NCBI GenBank assembly: GCA_946610835.1
Contig: CAMOCU010000094.1
Location: 1-5,347, forward strand
Direction: 5' to 3'
From: an uncultured Clostridia bacterium
GTDB taxonomy: Bacteria > Bacillota > Clostridia > Oscillospirales > Acutalibacteraceae
DNA: 5,347 nt
Position 1 is the stretch's first letter. Each line of letters begins with the position of its first letter. The notes under the pieces were generated by a model. That model made no database searches. It saw only the letters and a list, made by a program, of their open reading frames with translations, and had not been told where the DNA came from. Position numbers and translations under genes: made by a program. Positions 1 to 5,347 of the stretch are shown here, one piece after another.

Positions 1-485
1 CCGCACATCCCGAGACCGCCGAGCATCTTGGCCTCGTCCCGAACACCGATTTGGCGCAATTCGATACGCGTACGGAATACAGAAGCCAAATCTTTTACAA
101 GCTCGCGGAAATCGACACGTCCGTCTGCGGTGAAGTAAAACAGGATCTTTCCGCCGTCAAATGTGTACTCCACTTCCACAAGCTTCATTTCCAACTTGTG
201 TTTTTCAATTTTATCCAGACAGACATTGAACGCGTGGATTTCTTTTTTCTTGTTGGCCTCCAGCGTTTTAAGGTCTTCGGGCGTTGCTTTGCGGATCACA
301 CTTTTCAACGGATGGACGATCTCCTCATCAGGGACTTCCTTATTCGCAATTGCAATTTCTCCGCATTCCACACCGCGCGCCGTTTCGACGATCACGCGTT
401 CGTTTTCCTCAAATTGAATATCCTTGGGATCAAAATAATACACCTTTCCGACCTCTTTGAATCGGACGCCGATGATCATTGCCAT
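1..485 (-). CDS. ricT: RicT/YaaT, PSP1-domain protein, 3'-truncated by the window edge
   Basis: RicT (YaaT) forms with RicA and RicF the Y-complex that carries [4Fe-4S] clusters and steers RNase Y in mRNA maturation in B. subtilis; its PSP1 domain is PF04468. 161 complete codons plus two bases are visible and the frame is open at the left edge; B. subtilis YaaT is about 275 residues, so roughly 40% is missing. I translated it directly from the minus strand. Close matches to the family are IGVRFKEVGKVYYFDP (5-20), VIVETARGVECG (31-42), VIRKATPEDL (63-72), FYFTADGRVDFRELV (116-130), and RIELRQIGVRDEAKMLGG (140-157). The last residues seen, Gly-Met-Cys161-Gly, begin the Cys-rich segment that usually reads GPCGR.LCC; Met replaces the usual Pro. 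The ATG at 485 has AAAGGA 8 bases upstream and lies 3 bases after the holB stop, the same order as in B. subtilis. Confidence 0.96.
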   Translation of the reverse strand, partial: MAMIIGVRFKEVGKVYYFDPKDIQFEENERVIVETARGVECGEIAIANKEVPDEEIVHPLKSVIRKATPEDLKTLEANKKKEIHAFNVCLDKIEKHKLEMKLVEVEYTFDGGKILFYFTADGRVDFRELVKDLASVFRTRIELRQIGVRDEAKMLGGLGMC

Positions 486-488
486 AAG

Positions 489-1340
489 CTAATTCCTTTC
501 ATTTTGCCCGGCACAAAGACGAGCGCTGAAATATGTCATTAAAAGGTTATTGTTAATATTATTCTGCAAATCATCCATAGTATCCATACAGATGTTTTGA
601 ATTTGCAGCAACTGCGCCGCCGGCATAAGACTGCTCAATTCAGCCGCAGCGCCGGAAGCGTCCTTGCGCGTATACCGGCCAATCAGCGCCTGCGCACACA
701 ACGTATGCATGCATGCACAACACAACGAGAACAATGTTTTATCGCCTTCAAAAGCGGATGTTTGTTTCAATACATCCACTTCTTTTTGCGCAGCAACGGC
801 CAGAAGTATTTTTTCGGCAATTTCCTGCGCAGCGGCAAGTTTTTCCGGATCGCCCTGCAGCCCGTCCGCAGGCAGCGTATAAACACTCACACGCGAAAGA
901 ATGGTCTGCAGCATCTGCTCATGCCCCGCACAGGTCAGAATAAAGCGTACATAGCGCGGCGGCTCTTCCAATATTTTCAGCAATGCGTTTTGTGCGGCCG
1001 CGGCCATCCCCTGCGCATTGTGCAAAATAAAAACTTTTTGCGCCGCTTCATTCGGAAGAACGTTTGCGCTTTGCCGCACCTCGCGTACGGTATCCACTTT
1101 AAAGCTCCCCGGCGTAGAAGTACCGGAATACACGATAATATCCGGGTGCGACTGCGCAAGCGCCTTGACACAATCGGGGCATGTACCGCACGGCTTGTGC
1201 TCTCCTGTGCAAACAAGCGCCTGCGCTGTTTGCCGGGCAACATCCAAGCGGGACTCCTCCCGGCCGCCGTCGATCAGAATCGCATGTGAAAGCTTTCCGT
1301 TTTCCAGATCCGCCCGGATCAAAGCAAATACGTCTGACAT
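489..1340 (-). CDS. holB: DNA polymerase III subunit delta prime (clamp loader)
   Basis: A 283-residue AAA+ clamp-loader subunit that, with DnaX (tau/gamma) and HolA (delta), loads the beta sliding clamp on DNA at replication forks. Visible in order: SHAILIDGG (18-26), where the P-loop would be but without a GxGKT (the region reads DGGREESRLDVA); a zinc-binding module with Cys44, Cys51, Cys54 and Cys57 (PCGTCPDC); HPDI (65-68); VFILHNAQGM (103-112, the degenerate Walker B region); NALLKILEEPP (118-128); and SRVSVY (149-154, the SRC/sensor region). The C-terminal third is a divergent helical collar domain with an Asn-rich patch (NNINNN, 260-265). The lost P-loop agrees with a delta-prime that does not hydrolyse ATP, rather than with DnaX, which is also longer. 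The ATG at 1340 is one base after the darA stop and has only a weak Shine-Dalgarno, suggesting coupling. It ends in TAG three bases before ricT. Confidence 0.95.
   Translation of the reverse strand: MSDVFALIRADLENGKLSHAILIDGGREESRLDVARQTAQALVCTGEHKPCGTCPDCVKALAQSHPDIIVYSGTSTPGSFKVDTVREVRQSANVLPNEAAQKVFILHNAQGMAAAAQNALLKILEEPPRYVRFILTCAGHEQMLQTILSRVSVYTLPADGLQGDPEKLAAAQEIAEKILLAVAAQKEVDVLKQTSAFEGDKTLFSLCCACMHTLCAQALIGRYTRKDASGAAAELSSLMPAAQLLQIQNICMDTMDDLQNNINNNLLMTYFSARLCAGQNERN
494..499 (-). promoter_or_regulatory. ribosome binding site of ricT, across the end of holB
   Basis: The minus strand reads AAAGGA, then 8 bases that include the holB TAG, then ATG at 485. It supports 485 as the ricT start and places its initiation signal within holB's last codons. 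Confidence 0.8.
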
Positions 1341-1341
1341 A

Positions 1342-1665
1342 TCAAAGCTTTATAAACTGATCGACATTCAGCACAAAAATCGTTGCGCCGCCAACGTTGA
1401 CTTCCACCGGAACAGAAACAAAAAAGTCCGCATTAAAGGAAGGCGTAGTCTGTACAATCTGTTTTCTTTTTTTGCTGAATTTTCCGATCAGTTCGATCAG
1501 GCTGTCCACTTTTTCATCCTCAACACCGATCAGCAGCGTGCTGTTACCGGCACGCAAAAAACCGCCGGAAGTCGAAAGTTTTGTTGCGCTGTACCCTTCG
1601 CGTGTAATCTCGCTGAGCACTGTCGGGCAATCATCATTGTTCACAATCGCAATCAGTAGTTTCAT
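1342..1665 (-). CDS. darA: cyclic-di-AMP receptor DarA/PstA
   Basis: A 107-residue PII-like signalling protein (PF06153) that forms trimers and binds cyclic-di-AMP at subunit interfaces; its downstream target is not established in any species that I know. The sequence matches the family closely over its whole length (B. subtilis DarA is 109 residues): N-terminal strand MKLLIAIV, the nucleotide-binding region ATKLSTSGGFLRAGN (27-41), then LLIGVEDEKVD (44-54), and the C-terminal PVEVNVGGATIFVL (86-99). The large flexible loop typical of PstA lies around 62-82 (Lys/Arg-rich, then TTPSFNAD). The ATG at 1665 is supported by AGGGAGG five bases away. The gene overlaps the QueG-like gene by 32 bases and its TGA is one base before the holB ATG, so it is probably coupled on both sides. 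In B. subtilis the same gene lies between tmk and yaaR, upstream of holB; neither tmk nor yaaR is here. Confidence 0.96.
   Translation of the reverse strand: MKLLIAIVNNDDCPTVLSEITREGYSATKLSTSGGFLRAGNSTLLIGVEDEKVDSLIELIGKFSKKRKQIVQTTPSFNADFFVSVPVEVNVGGATIFVLNVDQFIKL
1634..1665 (-). other. 32-base overlap of QueG-like 3' end with darA 5' end
   Basis: The QueG-like gene's residues His271-Gln280 and its TGA are read in a different frame from darA codons 1-11. A second TGA follows the first directly in the QueG-like frame. The QueG-like tail here contains Cys276-Asp-Cys278, residues imposed in part by darA's conserved N-terminal strand coding, so this tail need not be functional. Confidence 0.88.
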
Positions 1666-2476
1666 GGGAACCTCCCTGTCGGTCAAAAATGGATAAATTT
1701 CGTTCAATCACTTTTGCGCCGCGCCATCCGTACGCACGGCCGGTCAAATCATCACCGTGTTCGGCGCGCAATTTTATGTCCTGAAGAAAAAGGTCGATTT
1801 CCGTTTTTTCCGCCCCGATATTATGCGGACACGCCTTTTGACAAATATCGCAGCCCCAGGCACAGCCGGTTTTTCGGATCATCTCCTCCTGCTCGGCGGT
1901 CAGGCGCTGTTTTTGCTGCGTGATGGCAGAAAGACAAAGCGATGCGTCAAAACCGTCCGGCCGCAGCGCCCCTGTGGGACATGCGCGGATACACCGATCG
2001 CATCCATCACAAAGAGTGATTTCGTGTTCCGCCGCAGGCAGGGACAGCGTGGTAATAATTTCGCCGATAAAAACCCAGGAACCGTATCGTTCCGTCAGCA
2101 GCAAATTGTTTCTGCCGCGCGTACCAAGTCCCGCGCGCACGGCCGCCAGCACCTCCGGAAGCGGAGAATTTCCGCAAAACGCCACAAACTGCTCCTGCGG
2201 AAAAGCGTTGGACATTTCCTGCGCTGCCTGCCGCAAAACATCACGCATCAAATCGTTATAATCCGGAACCACAGCATATCGGGAGATGTTGGATTCCGTA
2301 TATGCTTCCTCGCCAAGATAGTACGGAAACAGCGAAACCAGAATGCTCTGTGCGTTTTGCGGAATACGAGCCGCCGCACGGCAAGGCAGAATATGCGCCG
2401 CGAAAGGTTCAAATGCGCAAATTCCCCATAGCGGCGAAACGGAATTCATAATTGTTTGAATCATCTGTGTGTTCAT
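1634..2476 (-). CDS. QueG-like double [4Fe-4S] protein (epoxyqueuosine reductase family, short form)
   Basis: A 280-residue member of COG1600, whose characterised member QueG is a cobalamin- and Fe-S-dependent reductase making queuosine from epoxyqueuosine in tRNA. Two ferredoxin-like cluster motifs are clear: Cys156, 159, 162 and 166 in CDGCDRCIRACP, and Cys205, 209, 212 and 216 in CAWGCDICQKACP, with the family's extra Cys181 in LCLSAIT. N-terminal of these lie family blocks SRYAVVPDYNDL (65-76), AGLGTRGRNNLLL (115-127) and YGSWVFIGEI (131-140). Oddities: it is about 100 residues shorter than E. coli QueG (379), ending soon after TGRAYGWRG without the HEAT-like C-terminal domain, and the position usually held by a conserved Asp before Pro (VDtGP in QueG) is Gly102 (CGNSP). 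The family's DYH is DYN here. It may therefore be a QueG paralogue with another substrate. Its ATG overlaps the carrier's stop, and its last ten codons plus the stop overlap darA. Family membership is sure; function is not. Confidence 0.9.
   Translation of the reverse strand: MNTQMIQTIMNSVSPLWGICAFEPFAAHILPCRAAARIPQNAQSILVSLFPYYLGEEAYTESNISRYAVVPDYNDLMRDVLRQAAQEMSNAFPQEQFVAFCGNSPLPEVLAAVRAGLGTRGRNNLLLTERYGSWVFIGEIITTLSLPAAEHEITLCDGCDRCIRACPTGALRPDGFDASLCLSAITQQKQRLTAEQEEMIRKTGCAWGCDICQKACPHNIGAEKTEIDLFLQDIKLRAEHGDDLTGRAYGWRGAKVIERNLSIFDRQGGSHETTDCDCEQ
1671..1676 (-). promoter_or_regulatory. ribosome binding site of darA, inside the QueG-like gene
   Basis: The minus strand reads AGGGAGG, then TTCCC, then ATG at 1665. 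This is the strongest signal near darA and sets the start at 1665, giving a protein that begins MKLLIAIV like known DarA/PstA proteins. A reading extended to a TTG at 1707 would add 14 residues absent from the family. Confidence 0.88.
2473..2476 (-). other. ATGA stop/start overlap between carrier and QueG-like gene
   Basis: The carrier's TGA stop (2475-2473) and the QueG-like ATG (2476-2474) share bases as ATGA. The region before this ATG has only a weak GAG about 9 bases away, so translation of the QueG-like gene probably depends on coupling to the carrier. Confidence 0.85.
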
Positions 2477-3417
2477 CCGGATATACTCATTGCCAGCGCA
2501 ATCATCGCAGGCATGGTTACAATAGAAACAAGGCTGACAGCGCTGACCGTCTGTGCGGCCAAACCGGTATCCTTGTCATATTTTGCGGCAAACATAACGG
2601 TATTGTTGGCTGAAGGCGCACTGGCGGAAAGAATCAGTGCGGAAAGAAGCGTTCCGCGAAGGCCGAATGCGTAGTAAATCCCGAGCATGCACAGCGGCAG
2701 AACGATCAGCTTGCACAATCCGACCAACAAAATTTTCTTTTGACGGAGCATGGTTTTAAAATTGGCATTGGCAAGATATGTGCCGAAGATCAACATCGCC
2801 AATGGTGTGTTCATGGACGCGAGATAATCCAGCGGTTTGGACGCAAGTTCGGGCAAATGCACGCGCATAAAGTACAGCGGCAAGCCGACAATAACGGCAA
2901 CAACGCCGGGATTGAGCAAAATCATCTTCCAAGCAAAGCGTTTCTTTTGCTCGGTTCCTGCTGTCATCAGATAGACCCCGTAAGTAAAAGAGCAGATTTG
3001 AAACGAAACAATGACGGCAGAGCAGTAAAACACGCCCTCCTGCCCGAGAACAGCGCTTGCAAGAGGCAGCGCCATATACCCGCAATTGCCGAAAACAGCG
3101 CCGTAATGAAACACGGCATTTTCTGCCGGGTCTCCCTTTCGGAACATCGGTGTGGACACCAGCGCGGCCACAAAATGCATCAGCATACCGCAGCCGACCG
3201 CGGCAAATAAACTGCGTGTGTTTTCCGGCGTGTTGTCCATGGAAAGGAAAGACTGCACAATTACACAGAACGCGATAATGTAAAACAGAAGATCGGTGCA
3301 GGCCTTGGCTGTTTTTTCGGTAAACAATTTCGTTTTGTCGCAAACAGCGCCGACTGCAACCAGAATATATAGGATAATGACCTGTTTGGTCACGATCCAC
3401 ATATTGGACAAGAACAT
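2473..3417 (-). CDS. AEC (auxin efflux carrier) family transporter
   Basis: A 314-residue integral membrane carrier of the AEC family (Mem_trans, PF03547), whose bacterial members are linked to export or uptake of small organic anions such as malate or malonate; the substrate here is unknown. About ten membrane segments can be seen (near 8-27, 42-60, 69-90, 104-123, 127-151, 163-184, 196-215, 229-250, 254-274 and 288-310), five on each side of a central loop, as in the family. Family-like features are the Asn/Gly/Pro motif FGNCGYMALPL (109-119) in the fourth helix and its C-terminal counterpart SAPSANNTVMFAAKY (266-280), helix breaks typical of the two inverted repeats. Length is normal. The ATG at 3417 has GGAG 9 bases upstream, overlapping the last codons of the preceding gene. 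Lying downstream of citrate synthase makes a di- or tricarboxylate a reasonable guess, but this is inference. The TGA stop overlaps the next start as ATGA. Confidence 0.93.
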   Translation of the reverse strand: MFLSNMWIVTKQVIILYILVAVGAVCDKTKLFTEKTAKACTDLLFYIIAFCVIVQSFLSMDNTPENTRSLFAAVGCGMLMHFVAALVSTPMFRKGDPAENAVFHYGAVFGNCGYMALPLASAVLGQEGVFYCSAVIVSFQICSFTYGVYLMTAGTEQKKRFAWKMILLNPGVVAVIVGLPLYFMRVHLPELASKPLDYLASMNTPLAMLIFGTYLANANFKTMLRQKKILLVGLCKLIVLPLCMLGIYYAFGLRGTLLSALILSASAPSANNTVMFAAKYDKDTGLAAQTVSAVSLVSIVTMPAMIALAMSISG

Positions 3418-3423
3418 AGCAGA

Positions 3424-4338
3424 TTACTCCATCATACCATCGTTTCTGCGCGTTTCCATGCGGAAAATCCGGGAGCGATCCACCAATGCGTAAATTACAA
3501 ATACAGCCATTGTCAGATCGACAATCTCAATGGAGGAGTCTGCGGCAATCACTGCGCCCTTACCAAGAACCAGCACAACAACACGCGGAACGAAGCAAAG
3601 CAAGCAGAAAAGGGCGGCAGGCAAACCATACGCAAACAGTTTCCATTCCAGACCCTTGCCGTTCACTTTAGCCGTAACTTGTGCATAGGCCATGAAGAAC
3701 ATCAGCAGGAACACGATCATCATCAGCTCCAAAAACAGTTCGGAGACGTTCATGAAGCTGATTTTGCGCATAAAGCGGTGCAAAATGCGGAACACTGCCC
3801 AAAACACCGGCATGATTGCCAGGATTTTGTATTCCGAAGGATCTTTGCCGGTCATCAGTGCGATCCCGAGCATGATGAAGAAAATCGCGGAAACCACCGC
3901 AAAGAAAGCTTCCAGCGCCATTGCAAGTCCGCCGGACTTGGAAAGATAGTTCAGCAGTGTTGATTCCATATAGGAGTTGGTATATGTATAATAGATGTCG
4001 GAAAAAGCGCGGTAACGCAGGATTGCATTGACAATAAGTCCCGCAGCGTTTGCAAAGGAAATCGCGCCGCCGACAATCTTGCGCTCCCCGCTGTCCTCAA
4101 TTTTCCCTAAACCTTTTCGATACAACAGAGCAAAAACGATCGGCAAGATGGTACCCAGTGCAATCACAGCGTAAAAAATCGGAATGGTAAAATGATCGGA
4201 ATGAATCCAGAAACCCGTTTCTGCCTCGACATTGGTCATCAGTTGGTATACGCGAAGCGGCAGCGAAATAATGGCCGAAGCAATAAAGACTACAAAAAGT
4301 GTAAAAGGATTGACGGTTTCGTATTTTTGCGTATTCAT
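3424..4338 (-). CDS. polytopic membrane protein of unknown function
   Basis: I do not recognise this 304-residue protein. It is strongly hydrophobic, with about eight likely membrane segments near residues 12-32, 50-72, 89-107, 137-162, 171-187, 199-221, 234-259 and 269-287. Between segments 3 and 4 is a Tyr/Ser/Thr-rich loop (about 110-134). The C-terminal tail after 287 is charged and Arg-rich (DRSRIFRMETRR), suggesting a cytoplasmic end. There is no signal peptide cleavage site, no Cys cluster, and no ATPase, kinase or transporter signature that I can name. The start is the ATG at 4338, because a strong AAAGGAG lies 8 bases upstream; a longer reading from a TTG at 4425 would run inside the citrate synthase gene. 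It sits 22 bases after citrate synthase and 6 bases before the AEC carrier, so it is probably co-expressed with both. A sensory or transport-accessory role is possible, but nothing in the sequence proves it. Confidence 0.9.
   Translation of the reverse strand: MNTQKYETVNPFTLFVVFIASAIISLPLRVYQLMTNVEAETGFWIHSDHFTIPIFYAVIALGTILPIVFALLYRKGLGKIEDSGERKIVGGAISFANAAGLIVNAILRYRAFSDIYYTYTNSYMESTLLNYLSKSGGLAMALEAFFAVVSAIFFIMLGIALMTGKDPSEYKILAIMPVFWAVFRILHRFMRKISFMNVSELFLELMMIVFLLMFFMAYAQVTAKVNGKGLEWKLFAYGLPAALFCLLCFVPRVVVLVLGKGAVIAADSSIEIVDLTMAVFVIYALVDRSRIFRMETRRNDGMME
3427..3430 (-). promoter_or_regulatory. ribosome binding site of the AEC carrier, inside the upstream gene's end
   Basis: The minus strand reads ATGGAGTAA at the end of the membrane protein gene (Met-Glu-stop). 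The GGAG within it lies 9 bases before the carrier ATG at 3417. Only 6 bases separate stop and start, so ribosomes finishing the membrane protein can start the carrier. Confidence 0.75.
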
Positions 4339-4346
4339 ATGATTGA

Positions 4347-4355
4347 CTCCTTTCC
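4347..4355 (-). promoter_or_regulatory. ribosome binding site of the membrane protein gene
   Basis: On the minus strand the sequence reads GGAAAGGAG, then 8 bases, then ATG at 4338. This near-perfect Shine-Dalgarno lies in the 22-base gap after the citrate synthase stop. It fixes the start of the membrane protein at 4338 and excludes the longer TTG reading. Confidence 0.85.
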
Positions 4356-4360
4356 GCGGT

Positions 4361-5347
4361 TCAAACACGTTCTTCGGTCGGTATATATTCGGAATTTGTA
4401 ATGTACCCTTCCGCACGATCGTCAAGCGGATAGTACTTACGCGGGATTGTGACGCTCTTGTAAGCGGGACGAATGATGCGGCCGCCGGTCAACAGCTCCT
4501 CCATGCGGTGCGCCGACCATCCGGCCACACGCGCTACACAGAAAAGGGGCGTAAACAAATCCTCGGGGATATGCAGCATATCGTAGATCAAACCGGAATA
4601 CAAGTCCACATTGGCGCATACTCTCTTTTTGGAACCCTTAACCTTTTCAAAAACTTCCGGCGTCAAACGCTCAACAGCTTCGATCAGGTTGTACTGCTGC
4701 AAATAACCGTTTTTCTCCGCATAAGCTTTTGCCTGCTGCTTGAGGATACAGGCGCGCGGATCGGAAAGCGTATAGACCGCGTGTCCCATACCGTAAATCA
4801 ATCCGGATCTGTCTCCCGCTTCTTTGCGGATCAGTTTGGCAAGATAATCGGCCACTTGGTCGTCGTCGGACGGATCCTCTACTTCGGTCGCGATATAGTG
4901 CAGCATCTCCCGTACTTTCAAATTGGCGCCGCCGTGCCGCGAACCTTTCAGCGCGCCGATGCCCGCGGCGATGGCCGCGTATGTATCGGTCAGACTGGAT
5001 GTCAGCACACGCGTGGCAAAAGCGGAGTTGTTGCCGCCGCCGTGTTCGGCATGCAAAATCAGAGCCAAATCAAGCAGTTTTGCTTCTTCATCGGTAAATT
5101 CCTTGTGGGATCGAATGGTTCGCAATACGGTTTCCGCCGTTTTAAATTCCGGCTTGACAGGATGGATATACATACTCTTGTGATAAAAATGCCTGCGCTT
5201 GACCTGATACGCATACGCCATGATCATCGGCATTTGGGCAATCAGCTGAATGGACTGGCGCAGAACATTTTCGATGGATATGTTGTCCGGATCCGCATCG
5301 TAGGAATACAGCGAAAGTACCGAACGGGCAAGCTTGTTCATCACATT
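4361..5347 (-). CDS. gltA: citrate synthase, 5'-truncated by the window edge
   Basis: This enzyme condenses acetyl-CoA with oxaloacetate to give citrate, the entry step of the (often incomplete) TCA cycle and of glutamate synthesis in the cytoplasm. 328 residues plus the TGA stop are visible. The frame stays open through the right edge (Asn-Val-Met...), so the GTG and ATG near the edge are internal codons; family members of about 450 residues imply that roughly 120 N-terminal residues are missing. Counting from the first visible codon, the three catalytic residues of the family are present: His102 in HGGGNNS, His189 in GMGHAVY and Asp248 in NVDLYSG. The substrate-binding stretch SRHGGAN (136-142), SAHRMEELL and IIRPAYKSV near the C-terminus match the clostridial Si-type enzyme, not the unrelated Re-citrate synthase. 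A 2-methylcitrate synthase activity cannot be excluded from sequence. It is the most upstream gene seen, and its stop lies 22 bases before the next start. No sign of decay. Confidence 0.97.
   Translation of the reverse strand, partial: NVMNKLARSVLSLYSYDADPDNISIENVLRQSIQLIAQMPMIMAYAYQVKRRHFYHKSMYIHPVKPEFKTAETVLRTIRSHKEFTDEEAKLLDLALILHAEHGGGNNSAFATRVLTSSLTDTYAAIAAGIGALKGSRHGGANLKVREMLHYIATEVEDPSDDDQVADYLAKLIRKEAGDRSGLIYGMGHAVYTLSDPRACILKQQAKAYAEKNGYLQQYNLIEAVERLTPEVFEKVKGSKKRVCANVDLYSGLIYDMLHIPEDLFTPLFCVARVAGWSAHRMEELLTGGRIIRPAYKSVTIPRKYYPLDDRAEGYITNSEYIPTEERV

Larger units (their letters stand above)
1..5347 (-). other. probable single polycistronic unit of seven genes
   Basis: All genes run leftward. 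The junctions, from right to left, are: 22 bases, 6 bases, a 4-base overlap (ATGA), a 32-base overlap, 1 base and 3 bases. There is no room for an independent terminator, and any promoter would have to lie inside a coding region. I found no convincing -10/-35 pair. Transcription presumably begins beyond the right edge and continues beyond the left edge. Co-transcription is inferred from spacing only. Confidence 0.72.

Noticed and set aside
51..542. A 163-codon plus-strand frame at the left edge
   Set aside because: It is antisense to ricT, whose minus-strand translation matches the family closely over the same bases.
703..719. Short repeat of TGCA units (tgcatgcatgca) in holB
   Set aside because: It encodes ordinary residues in the Cys/His/Met part of HolB and is too short to be a meaningful repeat.
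597..1289. A 230-codon open frame on the plus strand opposite holB
   Set aside because: It is antisense to a clear HolB, has no recognisable family features, and is rich in Arg and Gln, as expected of a shadow frame.
1018..1659. A 213-codon plus-strand frame across holB and darA
   Set aside because: It crosses the boundary of two well-identified opposite-strand genes, which is a mark of a shadow frame.
1666..1707. Longer darA start at a TTG
   Set aside because: The ATG at 1665 has a strong ribosome binding site and gives the family's usual length and N-terminus.
1681..1710. AT-rich stretch upstream of darA as a possible internal promoter
   Set aside because: A TTGAAC-like -35 can be read on the minus strand, but no -10 box lies at 16-18 bases from it.
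1757..2431. A 224-codon open frame on the plus strand opposite the QueG-like gene
   Set aside because: The minus strand encodes two intact [4Fe-4S] motifs here. The plus frame is Arg-rich with no domain.
2473..2676. Plus-strand frame opposite the end of the carrier and start of the QueG-like gene
   Set aside because: It spans an ATGA junction of two minus-strand genes and shows no family features.
2756..3400. A 214-codon minus-strand frame within the AEC carrier gene
   Set aside because: It is out of frame with the carrier, Arg/Cys-rich, and lacks the hydrophobic helices seen in the correct frame.
4339..4425. Longer membrane-protein start at a TTG inside citrate synthase
   Set aside because: The ATG at 4338 has AAAGGAG at ideal spacing, and the extension would be hydrophilic and inside another gene.

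Overview
The window carries seven protein-coding genes, all on the minus strand and packed so tightly that no junction exceeds 22 bases. In the direction of transcription (right to left) they are: the C-terminal part of a citrate synthase (runs off the right edge), a multi-spanning membrane protein of unknown function, an AEC-family (auxin efflux carrier-like) transporter, a short QueG-like double [4Fe-4S] protein, the cyclic-di-AMP receptor DarA/PstA, the DNA polymerase III delta-prime subunit HolB, and the N-terminal part of RicT/YaaT (PSP1 domain, runs off the left edge). I see no RNA gene, mobile element, CRISPR array, convincing promoter or terminator, and no gene on the plus strand. No stretch longer than 22 bases lies outside a gene.

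The content points to an anaerobic member of the Bacillota, class Clostridia. The darA-holB-ricT order is the Firmicutes housekeeping cluster known from Bacillus subtilis (tmk-darA-yaaR-holB-ricT). The citrate synthase is of the type common in clostridia (AEHGGGNNS, GMGHAVY, IIRPAYKSV). Base composition looks close to balanced, which would fit an Oscillospiraceae/Ruminococcaceae-type genome, but that family placement is inference.

The right half (about 2473-5347) is metabolic and membrane-related: citrate synthase, an unknown membrane protein and a likely organic-anion carrier. The left half (1-2476) handles information and signalling: QueG-like (tRNA-queuosine family), DarA (c-di-AMP sensing), HolB (clamp loader) and RicT (RNA maturation factor of the Y-complex). 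The halves are joined without a gap: the carrier and QueG-like genes share an ATGA stop/start, and QueG-like overlaps darA by 32 bases, with darA's Shine-Dalgarno inside QueG-like codons. The simplest reading is one polycistronic unit with translational coupling.

The points most worth a second look are the unrecognised 304-residue membrane protein; the QueG-like protein, which is short and appears to carry Gly where QueG has its proposed catalytic Asp; the absence of tmk and yaaR beside darA; and the placement of a c-di-AMP receptor downstream of citrate synthase. I found no clear evidence of a wholly new biological system.
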